Assembly (NCBI GenBank): GCA_020631865.1
Contig: JACKGS010000001.1
Coordinates: 302,765-366,764, forward strand
DNA from: Candidatus Nomurabacteria bacterium
GTDB taxonomy: Bacteria > Patescibacteriota > Saccharimonadia > Saccharimonadales > UBA7683
Reading direction: 5' to 3'
DNA length: 64,000 nucleotides
In this document: positions 34,115 to 43,676 of the stretch, one piece after another
Layout: the number at the start of each line of letters is the position of its first letter
How positions within the stretch are numbered: the stretch's first letter is position 1
Notes under the pieces: model-generated
The model's database searches: none
The model's input: the letters and a program-made list of their open reading frames with translations, nothing else
Told to the model about the DNA's origin: nothing
Position numbers and translations under genes: made by a program

Positions 34115-34963
34115 TTGGCATATCAACCACTACCACTTACAACAGATAATCGCGTAAAAGTTTCTACTCTACCTGCTGTTATTGATGTCATTAGCGGAAG
34201 TATTACCACTACACAGCCCTCTATAAACGTTGATGTAGCGGGTGGCACTGTAGTTGCCGATGTTTCCACCGCATCAAATATTACTATTTTTAACTCTGGT
34301 ACATTTTCTGGAATAAACTGTACTTTCGAGGGCTCGATTGCCGCATCCGGTGCGGATAATTGGTTTGCAGTTCAAGGCGTCAGAACTAACTCAAACACAA
34401 TAGAATTAACTACCGGAGCACTAAGCGCACAGCCTGCATATGCATGGGAATTTTCGGTTAATGCACTCTCTAGATTCAGAGTAAGAGCTACGGCACGAAC
34501 CTCCGGAACACAGGTTTGGTCAATGAAGCTTGGCTCTTATGCAACCGAGCCTATACCAGCAATACAGTCACACGCGATCACCGGCACGGTTACTACATCG
34601 CTTGGAAGCACGACGATTGCGGCTTCCGCATCAGTGACCGGGCTTGCGTGGTACTACAACGGTTCACTTTCTAATACCGATGTCACCGTTAAAGCTTCTG
34701 CTGGCAGGGTGTATGGATATGATTTTTACAACCCAAATACTACTGCAGTTTATGTACAATTCTTTAATGCCCTAATTGCCAACGTCACCCCAGGCTCAAC
34801 CTCGCCTACATTCTCTTTATATTTGCCACCTCAAACGGGAAGGGATATGATGCGAACCGTACCAATGTCTTTTGTGACAGCGATAACAATTTGCGCAACC
34901 ACCACGGCCACGGGTGGCACTGCTCCAACACTACCAATTGAAGCAAGGGTGGACTATCTATAA
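34115..34963 (+). CDS. beta-rich structural protein, operon gene 2
   Basis: 282 residues, TTG start with AAGGGAGA upstream. It is low in charge, rich in Thr/Ser/Ala, and has no cysteines until FSGINCTF and ITICATT. Segments such as AWEFSVNALSRFRVRATARTS and YGYDFYNPNTTAVYVQFFNA look like phage-type beta sandwiches. Its stop overlaps the next start (TAATG), so it is cotranslated with the SGNH gene. Role inferred as a fibre or baseplate-like part. Confidence 0.6.
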   Translation: MAYQPLPLTTDNRVKVSTLPAVIDVISGSITTTQPSINVDVAGGTVVADVSTASNITIFNSGTFSGINCTFEGSIAASGADNWFAVQGVRTNSNTIELTTGALSAQPAYAWEFSVNALSRFRVRATARTSGTQVWSMKLGSYATEPIPAIQSHAITGTVTTSLGSTTIAASASVTGLAWYYNGSLSNTDVTVKASAGRVYGYDFYNPNTTAVYVQFFNALIANVTPGSTSPTFSLYLPPQTGRDMMRTVPMSFVTAITICATTTATGGTAPTLPIEARVDYL

Positions 34964-37611
34964 TGGGAACCTATTCAGCTTCACTAATACCAGACCCAGA
35001 TGGCACGCTTGCCGCTAACTCAGACTCTAAGACGCCAACTCAAAAAGCAACCAAAACTTACGTCGATGCCAAGCTAACAAATCCAGCTAATTTGAATGGC
35101 ATTGGATTCAGACCTTCTGGTCTTGGTAGTTGGTTTAGTAAATTTGATAGCGCGAGTGCGGCTACTCCAGTTGATGTAGTGCTCATAACCGACTCCATTT
35201 GGGATCTTGGAACCAACGCTACCAACCCATCGCCATCCCAGTTGTTACATAGACAATTAAATGCTCTGAAGTCCGTACAGTATGCCGATACTGGATCGCT
35301 ACCAGACCCAGTTCATGCACAGTCAACCAATACTCAGGGAACTATCGCCTCCACGGCATCACTGGGGTGGCAAGGTTCTACACTCACTGACACCCAGACA
35401 TTAAGTCACACAGCTACTGCGACTGGATTTTCTATTGCCTACAGAACCGAACCAGGATTTGGCTCCATGACTATCCGTGACGGTGCCGGTGGTACGATAC
35501 TCGCAACAATAAACTGTTCAGCAACAGCGAAATCTGGAAATATCTGGAACTCCGGAGCACTTTCGGACGGCTCCCATACCCTACATATCACTTCGTCTGG
35601 TACAACGTGTCCAGAAATAATTTATCCTACTAGAAACACCCGAGTCAGGGTTTGGCCATGTGGCCTTGCTGGATCTCAAACATCTCAGTACGTCTCAACA
35701 CCCGCTGCAGCGCTGGATCTTATTAACACATTTAACTCCGCCAATACGCTAGGACTGGTGCTCGTATGTACGGGCACTAATGATGATGGAAACTACTCCA
35801 CAAGTATGCCGAGCCTAATTTCCAGTATAAATTCCATTACCTCGGCCAACATTGCCGTTTGGTTTCCTTATATTTCATCAGCTTTTCCACAATCAGAACA
35901 TGATGCAGCACTATCCACCTTCTTGGGTCTGAATGTTGGTGTAAAAATAAACGCCGCAACGGTTATGGACAGAGTAACACTCTTTACTCAAGACGGAGTG
36001 CACCCGACAGAATCGGGCAAGAACATGATAACAACCCATCTTACCTCGGTCATTGGCGGAGACCCAATTGGAAGCGCCCTCAGGGCGGCAGTAGATAAAA
36101 ACACTGGCAAGGGCACCGTTAGTGCTTCATACCACGAATATGGCATAACGCTTCATGGCGACACCGCTCTCATGCGCGCCTCCTCGGGTACCCTTGTAGC
36201 CGGCTCCCCATCAAGCATCCTTAGCAGCACTCCGGATGGCATCGTATGGGCCGGAGCAAGAAGAGTCGTAAACACTCAAACCGGGACATCGCTATCCATT
36301 GCACTAGCTGATCAGGCTAAGTTAATTACAAGAAACAATGCATCTGCCTCAACGCAAATTTGGCCATCAGATGCAACAGCACCTATACCCAATGGTACAA
36401 TTATCGATACCGCTAATATCGGCACTGGGTCGGTCACCCACTCCGCGGGCTCTGGGGCGACTGTCACTGGTACGACCACTCAACTCACCGGTACGATTAC
36501 TCGAGCAGTGAAGACTTCTAACAATACCTGGTTTCTGGGTAATGTTAATTCGTCAGATATACTCATAGATGAGGATAACATGATATCCGACACGGCAACC
36601 AGGGCGCCGACACAACAAAGTACCAAGGCTTATGTAGACAACCAAACAGCAACCAAGGCGCCAATAAATAACCCCACTTTTACTGGAACCATCACAGGCA
36701 ATCTAATCGGTGAGGTGGACAAAAGCAATGGAGCTAGCGGTTCTGTAAAAATTACGACTTTTTTTGGATACCCAGGAATTACTTTACACAATAATGCATC
36801 AGATGCTAATTCAGCTATGGCAGTAATCCCCTCTGGGCTCGCCAATTCCCTAGGCTACGGCACCAATGCAATTCTTACGTTTGGCGCAGGCGGAGCTTCT
36901 GCTGTTGATACCGCAATAGCAAGAACCGCCGCTAGTGAGATAACATTTTATGGCACCAGTAGCAGCAACAAGAGCAAAGTAGCTGTTGCTGAGCCAACGA
37001 GCAGCTCTCATGCCACAACCAAGACATATGTAGATTCCAGAAATCACCAACTCGTCGCCAAAGAGTCTGGTCAGTACTACTCTATGAGTGGCTTAACTAC
37101 ATCAAGTACTCTGCTATCCATGACAGCATCAGGAGTCTTAACATCAATACCAGTATTTTTACAAGCTGGCTCATATGACAGGATTGCCGTAGTTACCACA
37201 GTCGCCGCAGATTCAACCTGGAGGTTTGGTGTATATCCGTCCGATACGTCCAGTGGCATACCAGATGGCCAAACTCTAATTCTGGATTGTGGCACAATCG
37301 ATATGAACCAAACCGCCGGTATGTTAACCGCAACTATATCACTCACTATTCCATCAACGGGGATATATTGGATTGCGGGCTTGGTAGATTCTTATACAGC
37401 TACCCCAACTGCACACGGCTGGACAAGTACGTCTGGGACAGCCCAGACCCCACTACTCGGAGCTCCTGTAGGCAACTCTGCGGCAACGGCCGCGAGACAT
37501 GCTATTGGCAGAACGGCTACGGGCGTCACAACTGGTTCTATGCCAACAACCTACCCTACATCTTCATCTTGGACACATAGCGCTCCCCGTTATTTTGTGA
37601 GGGCTACGTAG
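34963..37611 (+). CDS. SGNH/GDSL hydrolase fused to tail-fibre repeats, operon gene 3
   Basis: 882 residues. A short N-terminal fibre repeat (SDSKTPTQKATKTYVD) leads to an SGNH hydrolase: ITDSIWD (Ser78), GTNDD (Asn273) and DGVHPTESG (Asp344, His347). Then come fibre repeats (DEDNMISDTATRAPTQQ, TKAYVDNQ, and SHATTKTYVDS) and a C-terminal beta domain. Such esterases in phage fibres deacetylate surface polysaccharides. Here the target may be the cell's own or its host's envelope; that is inference. Stop and next start abut (TAGATG). Confidence 0.75.
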   Translation: MGTYSASLIPDPDGTLAANSDSKTPTQKATKTYVDAKLTNPANLNGIGFRPSGLGSWFSKFDSASAATPVDVVLITDSIWDLGTNATNPSPSQLLHRQLNALKSVQYADTGSLPDPVHAQSTNTQGTIASTASLGWQGSTLTDTQTLSHTATATGFSIAYRTEPGFGSMTIRDGAGGTILATINCSATAKSGNIWNSGALSDGSHTLHITSSGTTCPEIIYPTRNTRVRVWPCGLAGSQTSQYVSTPAAALDLINTFNSANTLGLVLVCTGTNDDGNYSTSMPSLISSINSITSANIAVWFPYISSAFPQSEHDAALSTFLGLNVGVKINAATVMDRVTLFTQDGVHPTESGKNMITTHLTSVIGGDPIGSALRAAVDKNTGKGTVSASYHEYGITLHGDTALMRASSGTLVAGSPSSILSSTPDGIVWAGARRVVNTQTGTSLSIALADQAKLITRNNASASTQIWPSDATAPIPNGTIIDTANIGTGSVTHSAGSGATVTGTTTQLTGTITRAVKTSNNTWFLGNVNSSDILIDEDNMISDTATRAPTQQSTKAYVDNQTATKAPINNPTFTGTITGNLIGEVDKSNGASGSVKITTFFGYPGITLHNNASDANSAMAVIPSGLANSLGYGTNAILTFGAGGASAVDTAIARTAASEITFYGTSSSNKSKVAVAEPTSSSHATTKTYVDSRNHQLVAKESGQYYSMSGLTTSSTLLSMTASGVLTSIPVFLQAGSYDRIAVVTTVAADSTWRFGVYPSDTSSGIPDGQTLILDCGTIDMNQTAGMLTATISLTIPSTGIYWIAGLVDSYTATPTAHGWTSTSGTAQTPLLGAPVGNSAATAARHAIGRTATGVTTGSMPTTYPTSSSWTHSAPRYFVRAT

Positions 37612-38259
37612 ATGCTAAAGATCCATCAATCTAGCATAAAAAAACAATTGCTAGTACTTATTCCTCTCAAGAAATCAAGGCTCATTCATGCCCTAAATAA
37701 CGCTGAAGACAATAAATTCACACTAGCAAAAATTATTATCTCAGAATTCGGATTTAATAAATCCAAGTGGGAAGAGTGGCAATTTACTGTTGAACAACTA
37801 TTTATTGATACACCAGACCCTATCGTAAAAATTCAAGAACCCCATATTGTATCAATATCAGATTGGCTAGATGGTGCCGTTGGTAAAAAATTTGACACTG
37901 ATGAGCTTTATGGCACACAGTGCAAAGACCTAGCGAATGCATACGCAAACTGGCTAGGACACCCTTTGCAGCCCAGCAATGCTGTAGACACCTGGCACAT
38001 CAACCAAGATCCATACTGGCAAAAGCAACCATACGCTAAAGATTTTCTGCTACAAACAGGAGATATTGTCGTATGGGATAGCTGGAACGACAATATATAC
38101 GGACATGTTGCAATCGTGATTGACAGTTCTAATAACTCGTTTCGCACAGTAGACCAAAACTGGAACAACCCAAACTCAGAAACTGGATCACCCGCAAGCA
38201 TTGTTACGCACAACTTTAATAATCCACCAATACTGGGCTACTTAAGACCAACCCTCTAG
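37612..38259 (+). CDS. CHAP-domain lysin, operon gene 4
   Basis: 215 residues. A 75-residue N-terminal helical part is followed by a CHAP domain: YGTQCKDLANAYANWLG (Cys104), GDIVVWDSWNDNIYGHVAIV (His165) and a polar VDQNW (about 180-184). CHAP enzymes cut peptidoglycan as amidases or endopeptidases; phage endolysins often have this fold. There is no signal peptide. Its place after fibre genes parallels a phage tail-and-lysis module without phage core genes. Confidence 0.85.
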   Translation: MLKIHQSSIKKQLLVLIPLKKSRLIHALNNAEDNKFTLAKIIISEFGFNKSKWEEWQFTVEQLFIDTPDPIVKIQEPHIVSISDWLDGAVGKKFDTDELYGTQCKDLANAYANWLGHPLQPSNAVDTWHINQDPYWQKQPYAKDFLLQTGDIVVWDSWNDNIYGHVAIVIDSSNNSFRTVDQNWNNPNSETGSPASIVTHNFNNPPILGYLRPTL

Positions 38260-38269
38260 TAATGTGGGT

Positions 38270-39055
38270 TTATATAGCCAGCAGAAATAACGTATTCGCT
38301 ATTATAATATAAAGTATCCACTTAAAATACCTTCTGATCCTTACTCTTCCTTTTTTAGTAGCTATTCTGATTCCAAATTTCTTGTATATTGAACTTCCAA
38401 AAATTACTGGATTCCAATAAAGTACGGATGTAATAACTATGACAATAAGCAAGGTTCGATTCGATGTAACTTTTACAAAAGATTCTACTCTTGTATGCTT
38501 TCCGCCCTCAGGATCACCAATGCCATACTCATTTTTTATTTCACTCTGTAAACTATCTAATACTGATCTTTCAGCTGGCGATTTTAAAGTTTCAACCGTA
38601 TCATCAGATGACTCAGCTATATCACCTGTTGCCGAGTTTGTTAAGACGGGTACATATTCAACAATAATTGTTTTTTCAGCACTGGTCGTATTACAACTAA
38701 AGTATGCTTTTAATTTTATGGTGTTAGTGCCCGGCTTTAAACTAATATGAATAGATAGTGTATTGTCTGAACTAATAGCCAGAGAGTCGCTATATTCTTC
38801 ATTTACATATATATCAAGCTGAGATGTTCGCTGTAAAACTCCAGTAATTTCTAGAGGCGAAGTGTTGACGATCGTATCCGATTCCGGACTAGTAACCTGG
38901 ATATTCGGACCCTGACTATCGCATAATACTGCACCTACCTGAGAGGCGCCCTGCGCTCTGGTAAGCTTATTGCATAATAAACATAAGCTTAAGACGACTA
39001 TTAACAATACAGCCGACAGACTTAAACTAACATACTGATATCTACTTTTTGCCAC
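38270..39055 (-). CDS. Ig-like membrane protein next to DUF916-like gene
   Basis: 261 residues: signal peptide or anchor (VSLSLSAVLLIVVLSLCLLC), an Ig-like domain (about 45-135, PNIQVTSPESDTIVNTSPLEITG to IIVEYVP), a linker, and two C-terminal membrane helices (TLLIVIVITSVLYWNPVIFG and WILYIIIANTLFLLAI) with a basic loop between. It overlaps the DUF916-like gene by 14 nt, which means cotranslation. It may anchor the surface complex. Confidence 0.65.
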   Translation of the reverse strand: MAKSRYQYVSLSLSAVLLIVVLSLCLLCNKLTRAQGASQVGAVLCDSQGPNIQVTSPESDTIVNTSPLEITGVLQRTSQLDIYVNEEYSDSLAISSDNTLSIHISLKPGTNTIKLKAYFSCNTTSAEKTIIVEYVPVLTNSATGDIAESSDDTVETLKSPAERSVLDSLQSEIKNEYGIGDPEGGKHTRVESFVKVTSNRTLLIVIVITSVLYWNPVIFGSSIYKKFGIRIATKKGRVRIRRYFKWILYIIIANTLFLLAI

Positions 39056-39983
39056 GGTGAGTTATCTTAACCCCACGACGGCGTTTTTTATAGCGTCCAT
39101 ATAGCTTATACAAAATAAATAGAATAGCTAGCCCAAGCAGCCCTAATATAGCCGGAATCGGCAATAGCACTATCCATTTGGATGTCAGCTGGTTGTTTTT
39201 TTCCAAAAAGTCCACACCACCACTTGCTTTGTATATTCCAACTGGCAAAGAACGCTCCAAGGTAGAGGATATGCGTCTTGTTGTTCCTGGTAAAATAATA
39301 TGTTCTTGGTTATGCGTTAGAACGGTTCTACCAAATATATTCTTGAATTTAATAGTACTATTTGCTTGAAAATGCACATTTCCATCATTTTTAATTCTAA
39401 CCTGGCCGGCTATTGGCCTTTTTGTTTGCCACAGCGGTACATCCCAATCTACCATTGAGCCCGACTTATTAATATCACCATCTACAGTTAAGTACACAAG
39501 TGACCCTACGCGCTTTTTACGAGCAACCTGCGTTCCCTCAATCAACTTGGGCTGGGTTTCAGCAAAAAGAACTGCATAATGTCCACCAGATTGAACATTG
39601 CTGGGTACTTTTACTGTATACGGAACTACGATCTGCTCTCCTGCCTTGAGTACAATATCTGTTTTTTCAAATTGAACCCATTGATACGCCTCCGTTCTGT
39701 CATTAACCTCGGTATAGTTTGGGTCATAAGTTTCTTGTTTTACTGAATATGGTCTGGCATATAATAAAAATCTATACTCCGTCTTCCCGGTATTTAATAT
39801 CGTCAACTTATCAGATATTATAGCTCCAGGCTCCGTAGTTGGTTTATTAATTGCAGGTGATAATGTAATACTCTCTTTGTTAAGATCGATATCTTGAGCT
39901 TCAACATTATTCACGACTATAAATAATCCGACAATAGACAGTAGAAACAATGATAAAATACCCCGACGCACTAGACCCTCCAT
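39042..39983 (-). CDS. DUF916-like (WxL-interacting type) membrane protein
   Basis: About 313 residues from the ATG at 39983, which starts the signal peptide MEGLVRRGILSLFLLSIVG. The body follows the DUF916 pattern: SITLSPAINKPTTEPG, DKLTILNTGKTEYRFLLYARPY, VVPYTVKVPSNVQSGGHYAVLFAE. It ends with a membrane helix (ILGLLGLAILFILYKLYG) and a basic tail. In Gram-positive Csc clusters such proteins hold WxL proteins on the surface. It lies 69 bp after the WxL-like genes. Confidence 0.72.
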   Translation of the reverse strand: MEGLVRRGILSLFLLSIVGLFIVVNNVEAQDIDLNKESITLSPAINKPTTEPGAIISDKLTILNTGKTEYRFLLYARPYSVKQETYDPNYTEVNDRTEAYQWVQFEKTDIVLKAGEQIVVPYTVKVPSNVQSGGHYAVLFAETQPKLIEGTQVARKKRVGSLVYLTVDGDINKSGSMVDWDVPLWQTKRPIAGQVRIKNDGNVHFQANSTIKFKNIFGRTVLTHNQEHIILPGTTRRISSTLERSLPVGIYKASGGVDFLEKNNQLTSKWIVLLPIPAILGLLGLAILFILYKLYGRYKKRRRGVKITHRGKK

Positions 39984-40052
39984 CTTATTAATACCTGAAT
40001 ATAATAACATAATCGAACTGGACCCATCCGACAAATACCAAGATACGTAGAT

Positions 40053-40652
40053 TTACTTTGTGGTAGCAGTATAAGTTACGGTATCAGTATATGAACCATT
40101 TGGCTTTGTAGGATCAGCTTTAGCCGAGTACCAAACGGTTGTTGTATCACCTGACGCCGTCGAGCTTGTTGATTTTATATTTTGCGGCGATCCACTAGCT
40201 GGTACACCGGCCCACTTTGTTGCACTAGAAGTTACATTGCTAAGCGCACTATAACTGGCGTCGAATGTCCCCAAGCCACCTACAGCATATCCCCAGCTAT
40301 TATTAGCTAGAGCCGTAGGAGAGGCGTATGTACCAGCGTGAGCAGCAATTGTGTCACCCCCTTTTGTCAGGGTTAGCGTGGCATCGCTGTTTGCCAAAGT
40401 AAGGTCAAAACCAGCAGAGTTATTGGTTGATATCGTAACCGTATCGGATGCACTAGATTGAGCGCCACCAGTTACTGGAGTTATGTTGATACCCACAGAA
40501 CCAGATGTTGTCATTGTGATTACAGATGCGACAGTTGCATTGATTGTCGTATTGTCCGTATCAGTAGCCGCAGACACTCCAAGCGGCATAATAAAGATCG
40601 ACAACATTAACAAAGCAACCAGCCTGTTGGAAATTTGACTATATTTTTTCAT
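40053..40652 (-). CDS. secreted WxL-like beta protein (family copy B)
   Basis: 199 residues with a signal peptide (LVALLMLSIFIMPLGVSAA) and SD AGAGGTG before ATG. The mature part has TDNTTINATVASVITMTTSG, ISTNNSAGFDLTLANSDATL, LANNSWGYA, WAGVPASGSP and TVWYSAK, ending GSYTDTVTYTATTK. It is a close paralogue of the next gene upstream (40715) and more distantly of the one at 31731. There are no cysteines. WxL-like by layout and by its DUF916-like neighbour. Confidence 0.75.
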   Translation of the reverse strand: MKKYSQISNRLVALLMLSIFIMPLGVSAATDTDNTTINATVASVITMTTSGSVGINITPVTGGAQSSASDTVTISTNNSAGFDLTLANSDATLTLTKGGDTIAAHAGTYASPTALANNSWGYAVGGLGTFDASYSALSNVTSSATKWAGVPASGSPQNIKSTSSTASGDTTTVWYSAKADPTKPNGSYTDTVTYTATTK

Positions 40653-40714
40653 TTTAATTCACCTCTTATTTTATTGTATATTCTTATCATAAGCATCTTA
40701 CCCTACTATGTCAA

Positions 40715-41308
40715 CTATGGGTTTGTCGTTGCGGTATATGTAACCGTGTCAGTATAAGTACCGTTTGGCTTAGTGGTATCAGCTTTAACTGAATACCATA
40801 CAGTAGTGGAATCCCCTGATGCTGTTGAGGCTGTTGTTTTTAGGGTGTTTGGCGAGCTACTCGAAGGAACACCCGCCCACTTCGTAGAGCTAGAGGTAAC
40901 GTTAGTTAGCGCACTATAGCTGGCGTCAAAGTTTCCTCCAGGTATTGCGTAACCCCAGCTATTATTAGCGAGCGCCGTAGGTGAAGCATGCGTACCTGCA
41001 TGAGCACCAATTGTATTAGCACCACTTTGTAGACTAGTAGTTGTATCATTATTTGCTAACGTAAGATTATATCCAGAAGTATTATTGGTCGAAACACTAA
41101 GACTGTCCGACGCACTTGTTTGAGAACCCCCAGAAACCGGTGTTACGTTTAATGTAACTGTACCAGATGTAGTTAAGCTGATAGTTGAGCCAAGATTCGC
41201 ATTTATTACCGTATTATCAGAATCTGTGGCAGCAAGCACCGCCATGGGCGAAGCCGCTGCTACAATCGATGCCAAGGCAAATAATCGAATTTTACTAAAT
41301 TTCTTCAT
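40715..41308 (-). CDS. secreted WxL-like beta protein (family copy C)
   Basis: 197 residues. The start is the ATG at 41308 with AAAGGAAC upstream; longer frames run through a terminator and are rejected. Signal peptide (IRLFALASIVAAASPMAVLAA), then TDSDNTVINANLGSTISLTTSG, VSTNNTSGYNLTLANNDTT, LANNSWGYAIPGG, KWAGVPSSSSP and NGTYTDTVTYTATT. About 65% identical to copy B by eye. Tandem duplication is likely. Confidence 0.78.
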   Translation of the reverse strand: MKKFSKIRLFALASIVAAASPMAVLAATDSDNTVINANLGSTISLTTSGTVTLNVTPVSGGSQTSASDSLSVSTNNTSGYNLTLANNDTTTSLQSGANTIGAHAGTHASPTALANNSWGYAIPGGNFDASYSALTNVTSSSTKWAGVPSSSSPNTLKTTASTASGDSTTVWYSVKADTTKPNGTYTDTVTYTATTNP

Positions 41309-41377
41309 TACTGTTCCTTTATTTTTGTTTTTTATTGATGTTTTAATTAAAACATGAGCAATAAATAAATACAATAT

Positions 41378-41405
41378 AAAAAACGCGGATGATACCGCGC
41401 TTTTT
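41378..41405 (-). terminator. terminator of the 68-residue gene
   Basis: CGCGG / CCGCG stem, followed on the minus strand by T6. It lies between the small gene and copy C and supports the later start of copy C. Confidence 0.8.
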
Positions 41406-41426
41406 ATTGAGATCACCGTAAAGCAA

Positions 41427-41633
41427 TTATTTCTTCTTAAGAACTAGGAAGCCATTACGTGGGTTTTCCTCAACCTTGCGGTCATCAGGAAGATCACATG
41501 CTTCGCCCTTAGCGTTTGTGTCAGACTTGCTGAAGTAATAAATTCGCTGTTCTTTACCACCACGTAGTTTAGTAACTGATGTAAAAAGGTAGTATGTTAC
41601 CCCTTTAGAATTTGTGTGCGAATATTGTGCCAT
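41427..41633 (-). CDS. small conserved CPR-type protein, 68 aa
   Basis: Starts MAQYSHTNSKGVTYYLFTS and ends NPRNGFLVLKKK. I recall proteins of this type as widespread small hypotheticals in Saccharibacteria and other CPR, but no function is known. The basic end and core LRGGKEQRIYYFSK could suit nucleic acid or ribosome contact. An AGGAGG-type site lies upstream and a terminator downstream, so it is a single-gene unit. Confidence 0.75.
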   Translation of the reverse strand: MAQYSHTNSKGVTYYLFTSVTKLRGGKEQRIYYFSKSDTNAKGEACDLPDDRKVEENPRNGFLVLKKK

Positions 41634-41705
41634 AAGATTAATTCCTCCTTGATTAGTTCGCGTAACCTTAGAGTAGTCCAGCGCACATCTGTTGTCAACT
41701 ACTTT

Positions 41706-42332
41706 TTATAGAAAATTATTCTTTATACGGCTTTTAATTATTAGTCGTACAGCAATATACTCAATGGCCCTTAAGATAATCCAGATACCAATAACAGATG
41801 TAATTAATAAAACTATTCCAGCAAAATCTGGCGCCCACTTCGGGCTCGCAAAAGTGTATGTAAAAAGATTTTTGTCGGGTAATTTTATACCAGCGGGGTC
41901 TTTGGTAGAATTATTTTGCATAGCGTAGTTAGCGGCACACTGGGCAATACTCGCAACTGGTATACCTCTTTTTTCACAGACTTTTGTTGCCTCAGCATAT
42001 ATATCGCGAGCTCCGCTATTACTAGACTCTCTGATTACTAACTCAACACTCCTGTTGTAGCCACCAGCCAGCTCTATCGGTCTTACGATCTTTGTATTCA
42101 TATGTTTAAAGACATGTTTATTCAACTCTGCAAGTGCTAACTCGACATCTCCATTATTCTCATCCGCAACAATAACTGCATTCCGTAGTTCAACCATTTT
42201 TAAGTTATTCTGTCTTAGTGAAAATAATCCAACGGTCAACAATAAGCTAAACATTAATAATAAATGCCAATTTTTTATATGTTTTTTTCGCCAATGACGC
42301 AAAAAACTTTGTTGTTCCCGCCCGTTCATCAT
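41706..42332 (-). CDS. membrane protein with extracellular Cys pair
   Basis: About 208 residues: a basic N-terminus, first helix (NWHLLLMFSLLLTVGLFSL), an outside domain of about 110 residues with two Cys (EATKVCEKRGIPVASIAQCAANYA), second helix (FAGIVLLITSVIGIWIILRAI), and a basic tail. The start at 42332 (MMNGREQQ) leaves room for a promoter towards divergent murC; an upstream ATG at 42371 is possible. Unknown family. Confidence 0.6.
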   Translation of the reverse strand: MMNGREQQSFLRHWRKKHIKNWHLLLMFSLLLTVGLFSLRQNNLKMVELRNAVIVADENNGDVELALAELNKHVFKHMNTKIVRPIELAGGYNRSVELVIRESSNSGARDIYAEATKVCEKRGIPVASIAQCAANYAMQNNSTKDPAGIKLPDKNLFTYTFASPKWAPDFAGIVLLITSVIGIWIILRAIEYIAVRLIIKSRIKNNFL

Positions 42333-42389
42333 GTTTATTGTATCAAAATACACTTGATACTTAATACTCATTAATTAATACTTGATGTT

Positions 42390-43676
42390 ATGCATATATA
42401 TTTTTGTGGAATCGGCGGCGTTGGAATAGGTCCATTAGCCATGCTGGCACTGGACGCCGGCTATAAGGTAAGCGGATCCAACAAAGACCAGTCAGAAATT
42501 GCCAAACAACTAGAACTCAGAGGGGTGGCAGTAGACTATCTACAAGATGGACAAAACATTACGAAAGTCAATGAGCCACTATTGCCCATTGACTGGTTTG
42601 TATACTCGTCTGCCGTCTCGGAAGATAACCCAGAATACATTTACGCCAAAAATAACGGCATTAAAATGAGTAAGCGTGATGAATTTCTGAAGGTTATTCT
42701 TGCAGAAAAAGACTTGCAACTCATAGCAGTTGCTGGCACACATGGCAAAACCACGACAACCGCCATGCTTGTTTGGATATTTAATCAACTTGATAAACGA
42801 ATTAGTTATTCTATAGGTACCAGTATCAGCTTTGGCCCATCGGCACAATATCAAGTCGGTTCTAGATATTTTATTTACGAATGTGATGAATTTGATCGTA
42901 ACTTTTTGAGCTTTCAGCCACAGGTGAGTATCATTACTTCGGTAGATTACGATCACCCAGACACGTATCCAACAATTCTAGATTATAAGAATGCGTTTAG
43001 ACAATTTCTATCACAAAGTAGTGAAGTTTACATATGGGATAACGCCGCGAGTTACTTAGAGCTCGGCCCTAACAATAAACACAAAGTATCAACATCATCA
43101 ACTAACATCAGTACATTAAATTTAGCCGGTCTACATAATCGTAGAAATGCCTGGTTAGCATCACTAGTTGCAAGCAAACTGCTTCCAGATGTTGATATAG
43201 CTATTATTCATGACATTCTGAATAAATTCCCCGGCACGTCACGACGCTTCGAGCAGTTATCTGAAAATATATACTCTGACTATGCTCATCATCCAATTGA
43301 AATTGCCGCCACCATACAACTTGCTAAAGAAATTAATCAAAATATAGTCGTAGTATATCAACCACATCAGAATATTCGCCAACACGAAATACTAAAAGAA
43401 GGCGCTTACACACACTGCTTTGAAGGTACAAGTGCGGTGTATTGGCTACCCACATACCTAAGCCGAGAAGACGCTAATCTAGAGGTGTTATCACCAACCG
43501 AATTAATGGTATCTACAAGTCCAGAAACAAAAACTGAATATAAAGAGATGAACGAATCTCTATGGCAAACAATTCTAAGCCACCAAAAAAGAGGTGACTT
43601 GGTTTTGTGCATGTCAGCAGGAGATCTAGATACTTGGCTACGTGAGAAAATTAAGCTTCAACTGGCTTCGCAGTAA
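42390..43676 (+). CDS. murC: MurC, UDP-N-acetylmuramate-L-alanine ligase
   Basis: Adds L-Ala to UDP-MurNAc in peptidoglycan synthesis. 428 residues: N-terminal Rossmann GIGGVGIGPLAML, ATP site AGTHGKTTTTAM, YECDEFDRNFL, SVDYDHPDTYP, and C-terminal YSDYAHHPIEIAATI, the MurC signature. A little shorter than E. coli MurC (491). Its 3' end overlaps trmB on the other strand by 26 bp. Confidence 0.92.
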   Translation: MHIYFCGIGGVGIGPLAMLALDAGYKVSGSNKDQSEIAKQLELRGVAVDYLQDGQNITKVNEPLLPIDWFVYSSAVSEDNPEYIYAKNNGIKMSKRDEFLKVILAEKDLQLIAVAGTHGKTTTTAMLVWIFNQLDKRISYSIGTSISFGPSAQYQVGSRYFIYECDEFDRNFLSFQPQVSIITSVDYDHPDTYPTILDYKNAFRQFLSQSSEVYIWDNAASYLELGPNNKHKVSTSSTNISTLNLAGLHNRRNAWLASLVASKLLPDVDIAIIHDILNKFPGTSRRFEQLSENIYSDYAHHPIEIAATIQLAKEINQNIVVVYQPHQNIRQHEILKEGAYTHCFEGTSAVYWLPTYLSREDANLEVLSPTELMVSTSPETKTEYKEMNESLWQTILSHQKRGDLVLCMSAGDLDTWLREKIKLQLASQ

